NCBI RefSeq assembly: GCF_019704555.1
Contig: NZ_AP024745.1
Coordinates: 6,146,501-6,210,500, forward strand
Direction: 5' to 3'
DNA length: 64,000 bases
Source of the DNA: Actinoplanes sp. L3-i22
GTDB lineage: Bacteria; Actinomycetota; Actinomycetes; Mycobacteriales; Micromonosporaceae
Part shown: one piece after another, positions 8,152 to 15,912 of the stretch
How the letters are laid out: each line of letters starts with the position of its first letter
Position numbering within the stretch: the stretch's first letter is position 1
Position numbers and translations under genes: made by a program
Notes under the pieces: model-generated
What the model saw: the letters and a program-made list of their open reading frames with translations, nothing else
What the model was told of the DNA's origin: nothing
Databases searched by the model: none

Positions 8152-8802
8152 ATGGACTATTACCTGCTGGCCGGGGACGCCATCCTGGTCGAGGAATTCG
8201 CCTACGGCGAGGACCACGTGACCGTGGGCCTGGCCGGCGCGATGTGGGCGGCCGGGGACGCCGGGTGGCGCGGCACCGGGTCGTTCGGGAGATTCCTGCG
8301 TACGGACGAGGACCTCCTCGCCATGATCACCCCGATCCGCCGGGACCGCGCCGCGCGGGTGTTCCGGCAGCTCGACGGCGGCGCCCTGCCCAGCGAGCTG
8401 GAACTGCGCTCCCGCTTCGGCGACTGGGTCCGGTTCACCAACGCGGCCCCGCTGCGGCTGGTCGAGGACGAGGCGCCCCGCGGGTTCAGCGAGAAGCGGG
8501 TCTACCGCGTGCTGTTCGCCAAGGAGCCCCGGGCCGCGGGGCTGGCCGAACTGAGCGCGGTCTGGGCCGGCAGCACCCCGGGCGGCCTGCCGGCCGGCGA
8601 GGGCCGCGCGGGCGACCACCGGTTCACCTGGAACCTGCGCCGGATCGGCCTCGGCATCGCCTGGGGCCTGGACGTCACGATGCTGCTGGGCAACGGCCCG
8701 GACGGCGCGAGCCCCGACGTGGCCGGCGCGGTGCTGCGCAAACTCACCGCCGACGTCCGCGACCGCGGCCTGATCCCGGTCACCACCGAACGCTTCGCCT
8801 GA
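8152..8802 (+). CDS. Hypothetical protein
   Basis: This 216-residue soluble protein of unknown function shows normal actinobacterial codon bias with strong third-position GC, so it is very likely real. It has no signal peptide or membrane segment. Recognisable but unassigned stretches are MDYYLLAGDAILVEEFAYGEDHV at the start, GSFGRFLRTDEDLLAMI, RFGDWVRFTNAAPL, and a C-terminal RLTADVRDRGLIPV-like segment. The ATG at 8152 is the only good start in frame. It stands alone between two repeat tracts, so context gives no clue. Confidence 0.7.
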   Translation: MDYYLLAGDAILVEEFAYGEDHVTVGLAGAMWAAGDAGWRGTGSFGRFLRTDEDLLAMITPIRRDRAARVFRQLDGGALPSELELRSRFGDWVRFTNAAPLRLVEDEAPRGFSEKRVYRVLFAKEPRAAGLAELSAVWAGSTPGGLPAGEGRAGDHRFTWNLRRIGLGIAWGLDVTMLLGNGPDGASPDVAGAVLRKLTADVRDRGLIPVTTERFA

Positions 8803-8839
8803 CCGCCCGCGCCGGCCCGCCGCCGGGCCGCACGCGGTA

Positions 8840-8922
8840 GCCGCTCACGGCTGGGGACGACGAGACCCATCGGAGGCGTCGCCGCTCACGGCCGGGGACG
8901 CGCGCACCCCATCGGCGGCGTC
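8840..8922. repeat. Two ~41-bp imperfect tandem repeats between convergent genes
   Basis: Unit 1 (8840-8880) and unit 2 (8881-8922) both run GCCGCTCACGGCyGGGGACG ... ACCCATCGG or CCCATCGG ... GGCGTC, and a third unit starts with GCCGTTCA at 8923, which contains the stop of the cupin gene. The units are about 85 percent identical. The tract lies just downstream of the minus-strand cupin gene and resembles a duplication of that gene's end. Confidence 0.85.
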
Positions 8923-8927
8923 GCCGT

Positions 8928-9272
8928 TCAGGACTGAGGGCCGAGCACCCCGCCGGCCACCCCGGCGCCCGGCTCCTTCAGCTCGACGAAGATCCCGTGC
9001 GTCGGGGAGTCCCCCACGTTGTGCCCGGAGTGCTCCTGCGCGCCCACCCACCGCACGACACCGGCCGGCATCTCCACGTCGACGGCCCGGTCACCGTCGC
9101 TGACCCGCCGGCGGAACGCGCTGAGCGTGACCATCACGGTGTCCGGATGGCGATGCGGATGAGTCCGGTCGCCGGGAAGATCCCGATATTCGAGGACCCG
9201 GACCCGATCGTTCTCGAACACGACGGAATACAGCTCAGGGTCGGTAACGGTCGGATCGTGGCTGCTCGTCAT
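8928..9272 (-). CDS. Small cupin-domain protein
   Basis: This is a 114-residue single-domain cupin. The metal-site histidines are in THPHRHPDTVMV (residues ~37-48) and GAQEHSGHNVGDSPTHGIFVELKEP. It is similar to small cupins annotated as cytoplasmic proteins or as quercetinase-like folds, with no assigned reaction. The start at 9272 is chosen because GGAGGAG lies immediately upstream; the frame extends further upstream without a better site. It is divergent from a TetR regulator with only 41 bp between starts, so that regulator probably controls it. Confidence 0.85.
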   Translation of the reverse strand: MTSSHDPTVTDPELYSVVFENDRVRVLEYRDLPGDRTHPHRHPDTVMVTLSAFRRRVSDGDRAVDVEMPAGVVRWVGAQEHSGHNVGDSPTHGIFVELKEPGAGVAGGVLGPQS

Positions 9273-9313
9273 GGCTCCTCCACGCGCTCCAGGTTTCGTG
9301 GGACTACGATACC

Positions 9314-9922
9314 ATGATGGCGATGCCGATCCCATATGAGTCCACCGGCCGGACGAGTCAGAAGTCCCGCACCCGCCAGGCCCTGATCGACGCCACCCGC
9401 GAGCTCCTCACCGAGGGCCAGACCCCGCGGGTGGAGGACTCCGCCGCGCACAGCGGCATCTCCCGCACCACGGCGTATCGGTACTTTCCGAACCAGCGCG
9501 CCCTGCTCCTCGCCGCCCAGCCGCGACTCCAGCCGGACACCCTGCTCGACGAGACCGCGCCGGCCGAGCCCCGGGCCCGCCTGGCCGCGTTCATGGTCGC
9601 GTTCACCCACTACAACCTGAGCTACGAGCCGCAGCTGCGGTCGGCGCTGCGGCTGTCACTGGACGACCCGGCCGAGGAGGACCGGCCGCTGCTGCGCCGC
9701 GGCCGGGCGATCGGGTGGATCGAGGACGCGCTGGCCCCACTCGCGGCGACCCACCCCGGCGTCGACCGGCCGGAGCTGGCCGTCGCCATCCGCTCGGCGA
9801 CCGGCATCGAGTCGCTCGTCTGGCTGCTCGACATCGCCGGCCGCACCCGGGAGCAGGCCGCCGCGACCGTGCACCGCACGGCACTGGCACTTCTGGACGC
9901 CGCCATGAACGAGAGCGCATGA
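9314..9922 (+). CDS. TetR family regulator
   Basis: This 202-residue protein has the TetR HTH in residues ~18-65: RTRQALIDATRELLTEG, VEDSAAHSGISRTTAYRYFPNQRALLLAA. The remaining helices form the ligand-binding/dimer domain. Starts at 9314, 9317 and 9323 are possible. A TACGAT hexamer at 9305-9310 would put a transcription start near 9317, consistent with a leaderless mRNA. The gene is divergent from the small cupin gene, the likely target. The ligand is unknown. Confidence 0.88.
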   Translation: MMAMPIPYESTGRTSQKSRTRQALIDATRELLTEGQTPRVEDSAAHSGISRTTAYRYFPNQRALLLAAQPRLQPDTLLDETAPAEPRARLAAFMVAFTHYNLSYEPQLRSALRLSLDDPAEEDRPLLRRGRAIGWIEDALAPLAATHPGVDRPELAVAIRSATGIESLVWLLDIAGRTREQAAATVHRTALALLDAAMNESA

Positions 9923-10060
9923 CGATCCGGAAATCACGATCGGAGAATTCCCGGAAAAGGTCACTCATGATGCGCCTGACCGGGCAGGATCGAATGTTTC
10001 CCGCGCCCCCGGAGCGAAGGCGCTTGCTTTTCGGTGGGGATGCCGGTTTAGGCTGGGCCC

Positions 10061-10408
10061 ATGTCCGCGAGCGCCGCCCCCGTCGTCCACCTGGCCAGGC
10101 CGCACCGGCAGGTCGTGGTGGCCGGCACCCTTGCCGAATTGCGCGGGCCCACCTGCGGTCTGGTGGAGTTGCCGTTGCGCCTTTGGTGGCATCCGCACCG
10201 CGCGTTCGATCTCGGCCAGCGCACGATGCTGCTGTGGATGTATGAGAATGTGCTCCGCGAATCGATCCGGGTCGACGAGTTGCGGGCATTTATCGACGGC
10301 GCCACCCTGGTCCGGGTCTGGCCCGACCTGAATCTGCCGCGGGGCGTGCGCGCCGCGTGGGAGGCCCGCCATCCCCGGCTGCGCGTTCTGTTCGCCACGG
10401 CCGCATAA
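10061..10408 (+). CDS. Hypothetical protein, candidate antitoxin/partner of the AbiEii-like gene
   Basis: This is a 115-residue basic protein of unknown family: HLARPHRQVVVAGTLAELRGPT, then a Trp- and Arg-rich middle (LPLRLWWHPHRAFDLGQRTMLLWMYENVLRE) and WPDLNLPRGVRAAWEARHPRL. It ends 4 bp before an AbiEii-type nucleotidyltransferase gene, the spacing of a co-translated toxin-antitoxin pair. I recall this small protein as a frequent upstream companion of such genes in actinomycetes, but it does not resemble the classical AbiEi winged-helix antitoxin. A TTTAGGCT element about 9 bp ahead of the ATG suggests a nearly leaderless promoter. Confidence 0.68.
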   Translation: MSASAAPVVHLARPHRQVVVAGTLAELRGPTCGLVELPLRLWWHPHRAFDLGQRTMLLWMYENVLRESIRVDELRAFIDGATLVRVWPDLNLPRGVRAAWEARHPRLRVLFATAA

Positions 10409-10412
10409 AAGA

Positions 10413-11054
10413 ATGGGCGTCGACGACTTCTATCGGGACGTCGCGCGCATCGCACTCGCCGTCGCCGACAAGCACGGGTTCGTGCTGGGCGGCGGCGTGG
10501 CCTGGCTGGTGAACGGCCTGGTCGCCCGCCCCACCGAGGACATCGACCTGTTCACCGATCTGACCGACGGCGTGACCGCGGCGGCCGGTGAGGTCGCCGC
10601 GGCGCTCACCGAGGCCGGCTATCGGGTGGTCCGCGAGGAGGGCGACGAATTGTTCGCCGGAATGGACGCCGACCTCCAGGAATTCCTGGTCGCCGGCGAG
10701 GATCGGGCGCTTCGTCTCACCCTGTGCCGGCTGGACCGCAGCCGCGCGCCGGTGGTGATGGACCTCGGCCCGGTCATGCACCTCGACGACCTGGTCGCCA
10801 CGAAGGTCGCCGCGCTGGTCAACCGGCGCGAGGTCCGCGACTACATCGACGTCGCGGCCGCCCTGGAGCGGTACCCGCTGGACCGGATCATGGAGCTGGC
10901 CCACGCCGCCGACCCGGCCATCGATCCGCGGGACATCGCCGACGCCGGCCGCTACCTGGACCGTCTGGACGATGTCCGCTTCACCCTGTACGGCCTGGAT
11001 GCCGCAATGATCGCCCAGCTCAGAGATCGCCTGGCCGCCTGGCCCCGGGACTAG
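10413..11054 (+). CDS. AbiEii/AbiGii-type nucleotidyltransferase (type IV toxin candidate)
   Basis: This 213-residue protein belongs to the DUF1814/AbiEii nucleotidyltransferase family. The signature is complete at residues 25-48: FVLGGGVAWLVNGL then RPTEDIDLFTD, i.e. GG..A...G, R.T.DiDlf. The later metal/basic residues are in VMHLDDLVATKVAALVNRREVRDYIDVAA (K and D-rich DLxxxKxxAxxxR.xxRDxxD). Relatives include AbiEii and the mycobacterial MenT toxins, which add nucleotides to tRNA acceptor ends. The gene follows a small partner gene by 4 bp. Toxin activity is inferred from family and pairing; many chromosomal homologues have no demonstrated function. Confidence 0.82.
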   Translation: MGVDDFYRDVARIALAVADKHGFVLGGGVAWLVNGLVARPTEDIDLFTDLTDGVTAAAGEVAAALTEAGYRVVREEGDELFAGMDADLQEFLVAGEDRALRLTLCRLDRSRAPVVMDLGPVMHLDDLVATKVAALVNRREVRDYIDVAAALERYPLDRIMELAHAADPAIDPRDIADAGRYLDRLDDVRFTLYGLDAAMIAQLRDRLAAWPRD

Positions 11055-11087
11055 GCCGGGCCCGCTGAACAGGCTTAGTGTGTCCGG

Positions 11088-11921
11088 GTGCCCGCGAACA
11101 CGTGGAACTTCCGTTCAGTACGTGACCTGCGCCGCGCCAGTCTCGACACGGGCGTGGAGGTCGACTTCGGCGCCGGGGTCCACCTGCTGCCGTCCTGGAC
11201 CACCGCGCTCGACCTGCGCCCGCTCGTCCCGGCGGACGGCCCGGTCGACTGGACCGCGCTGGACCGGCTGCCCAAGCTGGTGAGCGTGTCCTGGTCCGGC
11301 CCGGACCGGGGCCTCACCGGCGTGCTCGCCGCCCAGCCCCGGATCCAGTACCTGGAGTGGTTCGACGCCCAGGGTGACCTGGACCTGCGGCAGTCGGCCG
11401 TGCTCCGGCTCTGGATCAACTGCGCCGGCCTCAGCGGCGTCCTGCTGCCGGAGTCGCTGGCGGTCCTGCTGGTGCAGAACCCCCGGGAGAACCTGCGGAT
11501 CGAGACCCGCGACGACCGGCGGCGGCTGGCGCTGCACCTGGCGTTCGACGGCGCCGAGGCGATCATCCCGGCCGGGCTGCGGGCGACACCGGTGGTCCGG
11601 CTCGGTCTCGGCGGGGAGTTCTCGGTCAAGGCGCTCGAGTCGTTCACCGGCCTGCGCGACCTGACCTGCGAGTTCGAGGCGCCGCCGGGCCGCCTGATCG
11701 ACCTGCCGCTGCTCGGGCAGCACCCGGGGCTGACCCGGTTGTGCCTGATCAACGCGTACGACCTGGACCCGATGACGATGCCGGACCTGCCCTGCCTGAG
11801 CACCGTCGAGCTGGTCGGCACCCGGGCCGAGATCGCGGCCCGCCTGGAGCTGCGGTTCCAGGGCCGGGAGCGGCCGCAGGTGTCGGCCCGCTACGCCCGG
11901 CCGTTCGGCGAGCCGGCCTGA
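11088..11921 (+). CDS. Leucine-rich-repeat-like hypothetical protein
   Basis: This is a 277-residue protein made of irregular ~22-residue repeats with L-x-x-L-x-V/L spacing (for example LPKLVSVSWSGPDRGL, PRIQYLEWFDAQGDLDL, HPGLTRLCLINAYDLDP, LPCLSTVELVGTRAEI), consistent with a leucine-rich-repeat solenoid and probable protein binding. No signal peptide or enzyme motif is seen. The GTG at 11088 is likely, with a TTAGTG hexamer about 13 bp upstream that would give a very short leader. Its 3' end overlaps the convergent MFS gene by 31 bp. Partner and role are unknown. Confidence 0.72.
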   Translation: MPANTWNFRSVRDLRRASLDTGVEVDFGAGVHLLPSWTTALDLRPLVPADGPVDWTALDRLPKLVSVSWSGPDRGLTGVLAAQPRIQYLEWFDAQGDLDLRQSAVLRLWINCAGLSGVLLPESLAVLLVQNPRENLRIETRDDRRRLALHLAFDGAEAIIPAGLRATPVVRLGLGGEFSVKALESFTGLRDLTCEFEAPPGRLIDLPLLGQHPGLTRLCLINAYDLDPMTMPDLPCLSTVELVGTRAEIAARLELRFQGRERPQVSARYARPFGEPA

Positions 11922-13105
11922 GGCAGTGAGCGCCTGATCAGGGCCACCGCCGCCACGCACAGCACGCCCCCGCTGACCAGCGCGGCCGTTCCGGAGAACG
12001 CACCGGCGACCAGCCCGGCGCGCAGGTTGCCGAGGTCCGGGCCGGCCGAGCCGACGATCTGCTCGGCCGCCGCCACCCGCCCCAGCAGCGGCGATGGCGT
12101 GTGCAACTGGACGACGGTCGCCCGGGACACCACGGCCACGGTGTCCGCGGCGCCGGCCACGACCAGGCAGCCCAGGCCCAGCCACGGGTTCGGGACCAGC
12201 CCGAGGGCGGCCAGCGCGACGCCCCACACCGCCGCCCCGGCGAACATCACCGGGCCGGGACGCCCCAGCCGGGTGAACGTGCCGGACAGCACCGACGCGG
12301 TCACCCCGCCGACCGCGATCGCCGACAGGAACAGGCCCAGGGTGCGCGGGTCCCCGCCGAAGCGCTCCGCGTTGATCAGCGGGAACAGGCTGATCGGCAT
12401 GGCCAGCAGGGTCGCCGCCAGGTCGGTGAGCAGCGCCGCCCGGACCGCCGCGTGCCCGGCGATGAAGCGCAGGCCCTCGCCCACCGCCCGGATCCCGGGC
12501 GCTCCCCCGGCCGATGGCATGGCCGGCAGGCCTATCGCGCCGTAGATCGCCAGTCCGAAGGTCAGCGCGTCGACCAGGTAGCACCCGCCCACCCCCAGCC
12601 AGGCCAGCACGAGGCCGCCGAGCGCCGGCCCGATCAGCATCGCCGCCTGGAACGAGATGTGGTTCAGCGCCAGCCCGGCCGCGAGGTCCCCGGCCGGCAG
12701 CAACCGGGGCAGGAACGTCCGGGCCGCCGGACCGGCCGCCGCGCCGAAGCACGCCTGCACCGCGAGCAGCAGCAACACCCCGGGCACCGGCAGGTGTCCG
12801 AGGAATCCCTGGACCGCGAGCAGCGCCGAGCAGACCGCCGCCCCGACCCGGGTGATCAGGTAGAGCCGGCGCCGCTCGGTCCGGTCCACCAGCGCCCCCG
12901 CGAACAGCCCGAACGCCACGATCGGCAGCGCCTGGGCCAGCCCCACCGCGCCGGTCCACGCGGTGCTGTGGGTCTGCTGCCAGACCTGGTACATCACCGC
13001 GACGCCGGTCATCTGGCTGCCGAACCCGGAGAGCGTGCCCCCGATCCAGAGCCGCCGGAACACCGGCGCGGTGCGCAGCGGACCGATGTCGATCAGCGCT
13101 CCCAC
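11891..13105 (-). CDS. MFS transporter (EntS/MFS_3-like exporter)
   Basis: This is a 404-residue integral membrane protein with about 12 predicted helices. The loop 2-3 motif appears as GLFAGALVDRTERRRLYLITR (G-x-x-x-D-R-x-x-R-R). FGSQMTGVAVMYQVWQQTHST and PAARTFLPRLLPAGDLAAGLALNHISFQAAMLIGPALGG are typical of the drug/siderophore exporters of the EntS/MFS_3 group. The GTG at 13105 overlaps the marR stop by 13 bp, indicating translational coupling. Regulation by the co-transcribed MarR protein suggests a multidrug or xenobiotic efflux pump. Confidence 0.88.
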   Translation of the reverse strand: MGALIDIGPLRTAPVFRRLWIGGTLSGFGSQMTGVAVMYQVWQQTHSTAWTGAVGLAQALPIVAFGLFAGALVDRTERRRLYLITRVGAAVCSALLAVQGFLGHLPVPGVLLLLAVQACFGAAAGPAARTFLPRLLPAGDLAAGLALNHISFQAAMLIGPALGGLVLAWLGVGGCYLVDALTFGLAIYGAIGLPAMPSAGGAPGIRAVGEGLRFIAGHAAVRAALLTDLAATLLAMPISLFPLINAERFGGDPRTLGLFLSAIAVGGVTASVLSGTFTRLGRPGPVMFAGAAVWGVALAALGLVPNPWLGLGCLVVAGAADTVAVVSRATVVQLHTPSPLLGRVAAAEQIVGSAGPDLGNLRAGLVAGAFSGTAALVSGGVLCVAAVALIRRSLPQAGSPNGRA

Positions 13106-13590
13106 GCGGGGTCCCCGGCCAGCTTGTCGGCGATCCGGTCGTGGAAGCTCCGGCGGCTCAGGACCGCCTCGATGTCCCGGACGACGCGGAGCATCCCGTA
13201 CGGAATCTCCGCCTCGATCTCCGCGACGACGGCCTCGGTGGCCCGCCACTCCGCGGCGAGCCGCTCGACGACCCGCCGCGCCTTGTCGGTCAACTCGACG
13301 TTCTTCGCGCGGCCGTCCGGCCCCGGCGACGTCTGCACCCACCCGGCCGCCCGCATCGCGGACACCTTCTGGCTCAGCGCGGAGTGCGTCCGGCCCACCG
13401 CGGCGGCCAGCCGCGTGATCGTCACCGGACCCAGCGCATGCAGTTTTATCAATTCCTTGACCCAGGCCATCTTGAGCCCGTCGGTCGCCGCGTCCGCGTA
13501 GAGCCGGGCGATATCGGCATCCAGGGTGGCCTGCAGGTCCCACAGTGGACGCCAGACGGCGTGGTCGGTGGGATCGATGAAGTCACTCAT
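13093..13590 (-). CDS. MarR family regulator
   Basis: This 165-residue winged-helix protein has ITRLAAAVGRTHSALSQKVSAMRAAGWVQTSPGPDGRAKNVELTDKARRVV, i.e. the recognition helix and the D-G-R wing of MarR proteins. It lies upstream of and overlaps an MFS exporter gene. Its own promoter region contains a near-perfect 22-bp palindrome. The likely role is ligand-responsive autorepression of a regulator-exporter operon. The N-terminus (MSDFIDPTDHAVWRPLWDLQATL) is longer than in minimal MarR proteins but in frame with no better start. Confidence 0.88.
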   Translation of the reverse strand: MSDFIDPTDHAVWRPLWDLQATLDADIARLYADAATDGLKMAWVKELIKLHALGPVTITRLAAAVGRTHSALSQKVSAMRAAGWVQTSPGPDGRAKNVELTDKARRVVERLAAEWRATEAVVAEIEAEIPYGMLRVVRDIEAVLSRRSFHDRIADKLAGDPAWER

Positions 13591-13602
13591 CCCGGCATCG
13601 TA

Positions 13603-13624
13603 ACAGCGCTTATATAAGCACTGT
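13603..13624. promoter_or_regulatory. Predicted MarR operator (22-bp palindrome)
   Basis: The core GCTTATATAAGC is a perfect 12-bp palindrome and the flanks ACAG/CTGT extend the symmetry to 22 bp with one mismatched pair. It is centred about 23 bp upstream of the marR start, in an AT-rich island that should also hold the promoter. It is the expected size and position for a MarR-type dimer site. Confidence 0.8.
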
Positions 13625-13682
13625 CACAATGCCGGAAGATTTGACATCTACAACTCAATAGAAGAATGATGCGGTTACCGAC

Positions 13683-13701
13683 TTAGGGTTGGCTAACCTT
13701 T
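13683..13701 (+). promoter_or_regulatory. DtxR/IdeR-type iron box of efeUOB
   Basis: The 19-bp sequence TTAGGGTTGGCTAACCTTT matches the iron-box consensus TTAGGTTAGGCTAACCTAA at about 15 of 19 positions, including the TTAGG and CTAACCT cores. It ends 8 bp before the efeU start. Fe(II)-loaded DtxR/IdeR would repress the ferrous/ferric uptake operon under iron sufficiency. Confidence 0.85.
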
Positions 13702-13709
13702 GGAGACGC

Positions 13710-14546
13710 ATGACCGCCATCTACCTCATCGGGCTGCGCGAAGGCCTGGAGATCAGCCTCGTGGTCTCGATCCTCGTGGCCTTTCTGGTCAAGAGTGATC
13801 GGCGTCCGCTGCTGCGCCTGGTCTGGGCCGGCGTCGCCGTCGCGGCGGTGCTCTCCATCGGATTCGCGATCCTGCTGCAGGTCGGGATCGCCGAGCTCAG
13901 CACGACCAACCAGGAGCTGTTCGAGGCGATCGCGTCCTTCGTGGCCGTGCTCTTCGTCACCTGGATGATCTTCTGGATGCGCCGGATGGCCCGCCACATC
14001 GGCACCGAGCTGCGCGGCCGGATGGAGGACGCGATCCAGGTCGGACCGGTCGCGGTCGCCGGGGTGGCCTTCCTCGCGGTGATCCGCGAGGGCCTGGAGA
14101 CCTCGATCCTGTTCTACGCCGCGGCGCAGGGCGCCACCGACGCCAAGCCGCTGATCGGGATCTCGCTGGGCCTGCTCACCTCGATCGTGCTCGGCTGGCT
14201 GCTCTACCGCAGCGCGGTCCGGATCAACCTGTCCACGTTCTTCAAGTGGACCGGCGCGCTGCTGGTCCTGGTCGCCGCGGGCATCTTCAAGTACGGCGTG
14301 CACGACCTGCAGGAGTCCAACGTGCTGGGCGGCCTGGACAAGCTGGCCTTCGACGTGACCTCGAGCTTCCCGCCCACCGCGTGGTACGCCGAGCTGCTCC
14401 GCGGAATGATCAACTTCACCCCCGCGCCGACCGTCGCCGAGACGCTCGCCTGGGTCGCCTACGGGATTCCCGTCCTCGTTCTCTTCCTCTGGCCGGCCCG
14501 CAAGCCGGCGCCCACCCCCACCACCCCCGCCACCACGGCTTCCTAG
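13710..14546 (+). CDS. efeU: Iron permease EfeU (FTR1 family)
   Basis: This is a 278-residue polytopic membrane protein of the FTR1/EfeU family, the permease of the EfeUOB iron importer. Both REGLE iron-passage motifs are present: R10-E14 in GLREGLEISL and R126-E130 in AVIREGLETSI. Seven helices are predicted, with a KWTGALLVLVAAGIFKYGVHDLQE segment typical of the family. The ATG at 13710 follows GGAG by 4 bp and is preferred over an upstream TTG at 13689 that lies inside the iron box. efeO follows 7 bp later. Control by iron is indicated by the adjacent DtxR/IdeR-type box. Confidence 0.95.
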   Translation: MTAIYLIGLREGLEISLVVSILVAFLVKSDRRPLLRLVWAGVAVAAVLSIGFAILLQVGIAELSTTNQELFEAIASFVAVLFVTWMIFWMRRMARHIGTELRGRMEDAIQVGPVAVAGVAFLAVIREGLETSILFYAAAQGATDAKPLIGISLGLLTSIVLGWLLYRSAVRINLSTFFKWTGALLVLVAAGIFKYGVHDLQESNVLGGLDKLAFDVTSSFPPTAWYAELLRGMINFTPAPTVAETLAWVAYGIPVLVLFLWPARKPAPTPTTPATTAS

Positions 14547-14553
14547 GAGAACG

Positions 14554-15687
14554 ATGCACACCGCACGACTGCTCACCGCCGGAGCGGCAGCCGCGCTGCT
14601 CTTGACCGCTTGTGCCGACAAGGCCACCGACGACAAGTCCGGCGACGCCGCGACCGGCAAGATCGCCGTCGCCGCCACCGACACCGAGTGCAAGGTGGAG
14701 CGGAGCACCTCCGCCGCGGGCACGGTCACGTTCGCGATCGCCAACAAGGGCTCGAAGATCAACGAGTTCTACGTCTACGCCACCGGCGACCGGATCATGG
14801 GCGAGATCGAGAACATCGCCCCCGGCCTGTCCCGCGAGCTCATCGTCGAGCTGCCGGCCGGCGCGTACGAGACCGCCTGCAAGCCCGGCATGATCGGCAA
14901 GGGCATCCGCAACGCGTTCCAGGTCTCCGGCTCCGCCGCGCCGCTCACCGAGGACGCCAAGCTCGCCCAGGCCACCGCGGACTACCAGCGCTACGTCAAG
15001 TCGCAGACCGCCGCGCTGATCGAGCAGACCACCGCGTTCGTCACCGCCGTCAAGGGTGGCGACATCGAGAAGGCCAAGGCGCTGTTCCCGATCGCACGCA
15101 CCTACTGGGAGCGGATCGAGCCGGTCGCGGAGAGCTTCGGCGACCTCGACCCGAAGATCGACGCCCGCGACGGCGACCTGGAGCCCGGCGTCGAGTGGAC
15201 CGGCTTCCACAAGATCGAGAAGGACCTCTGGGTCACCAAGGACGTCAGCAAGGACGGCAAGATCGCCGACCAGCTGCTCACCGACGTCCAGACGATCGTC
15301 ACCAAGGCCGAGTCGGTCACGTTCTCCCCGGTCGAGCTCGCCAACGGCGCCAAGGGCCTGCTCGACGAGGTCGCCAGCGGCAAGATCACCGGCGAGGAGG
15401 ACCGCTACTCGCACACCGACCTGTGGGACTTCGCCGCCAACATCGAGGGCTCGCAGGGCGCCATCCAGGCGCTCCGGCCGGCCCTCGAGGACCGCGACCC
15501 GGCCCTGGTCAAGACCCTCGACGAGAACTTCGCCAAGGTCGAGGCCGCGCTCGAGAAGCACCGCGCCGGCGACGGCTGGAAGCTGCACAACACGCTCACC
15601 CAGGCCGACCTGAAGGAACTTTCCGACGCCATCAACTCCCTTGCCGAGCCGATCAGCAAGGTCGCGGCGATCGTCGCCAAGAAGTAA
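14554..15687 (+). CDS. efeO: EfeO lipoprotein (cupredoxin plus M75/imelysin-like domain)
   Basis: This is a 377-residue exported lipoprotein. The signal peptide ends in the lipobox LLTAC with the lipidated Cys at residue 20. A cupredoxin-like EfeO domain follows (CKVERSTSAAGTVTFAIANKGSKINEFYVY-type segment, roughly residues 35-125). The rest is the M75 peptidase-like (imelysin) domain with GVEWTGFHKIEKDLW, whose HxxE motif is a metal site. It probably binds periplasmic or cell-surface iron and hands it to EfeU. It is co-transcribed with efeU (7-bp gap). Confidence 0.95.
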   Translation: MHTARLLTAGAAAALLLTACADKATDDKSGDAATGKIAVAATDTECKVERSTSAAGTVTFAIANKGSKINEFYVYATGDRIMGEIENIAPGLSRELIVELPAGAYETACKPGMIGKGIRNAFQVSGSAAPLTEDAKLAQATADYQRYVKSQTAALIEQTTAFVTAVKGGDIEKAKALFPIARTYWERIEPVAESFGDLDPKIDARDGDLEPGVEWTGFHKIEKDLWVTKDVSKDGKIADQLLTDVQTIVTKAESVTFSPVELANGAKGLLDEVASGKITGEEDRYSHTDLWDFAANIEGSQGAIQALRPALEDRDPALVKTLDENFAKVEAALEKHRAGDGWKLHNTLTQADLKELSDAINSLAEPISKVAAIVAKK

Positions 15688-15738
15688 CAGCAGGACCGTC
15701 CGGGGGCGGGGCAGGCGCCTCGCCCCCGGTTCACCACT

Positions 15739-15875
15739 GAAGATCAAGATCTTTTTTGCCTACGTCCGCCGGGGTACAGATCGTCGCTCCCGCGGGGACC
15801 CTTCCGGGCTTCGCAAGGGCGCGGGGCGCCCAGAACACGAAACCCGCAAGGGCGACGTCCGTGGGTGGGCACGGT
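15739..15875 (-). repeat. Dispersed intergenic repeat, copy A (inside the efeO-efeB gap)
   Basis: Read on the minus strand, this copy shares with copies at 19231-19369 and 34387-34523 the ordered blocks CCCACGGACGTCGCCCT, TGGGCGCCCCGCGCCC, GCCCGGAAGGGTCCCCGCGG, GAGCGACGATC and a terminal TTGATCTTC. Identity is high through the middle and lower in the 30 bp before the end. It is inverted relative to the other two and occupies most of the 225 bp between efeO and efeB. No coding capacity or transposase is present. Confidence 0.9.
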
Positions 15876-15912
15876 TCAAGGACAACCCCAAACCCGTAGA
15901 AGGGCTCGTGGC

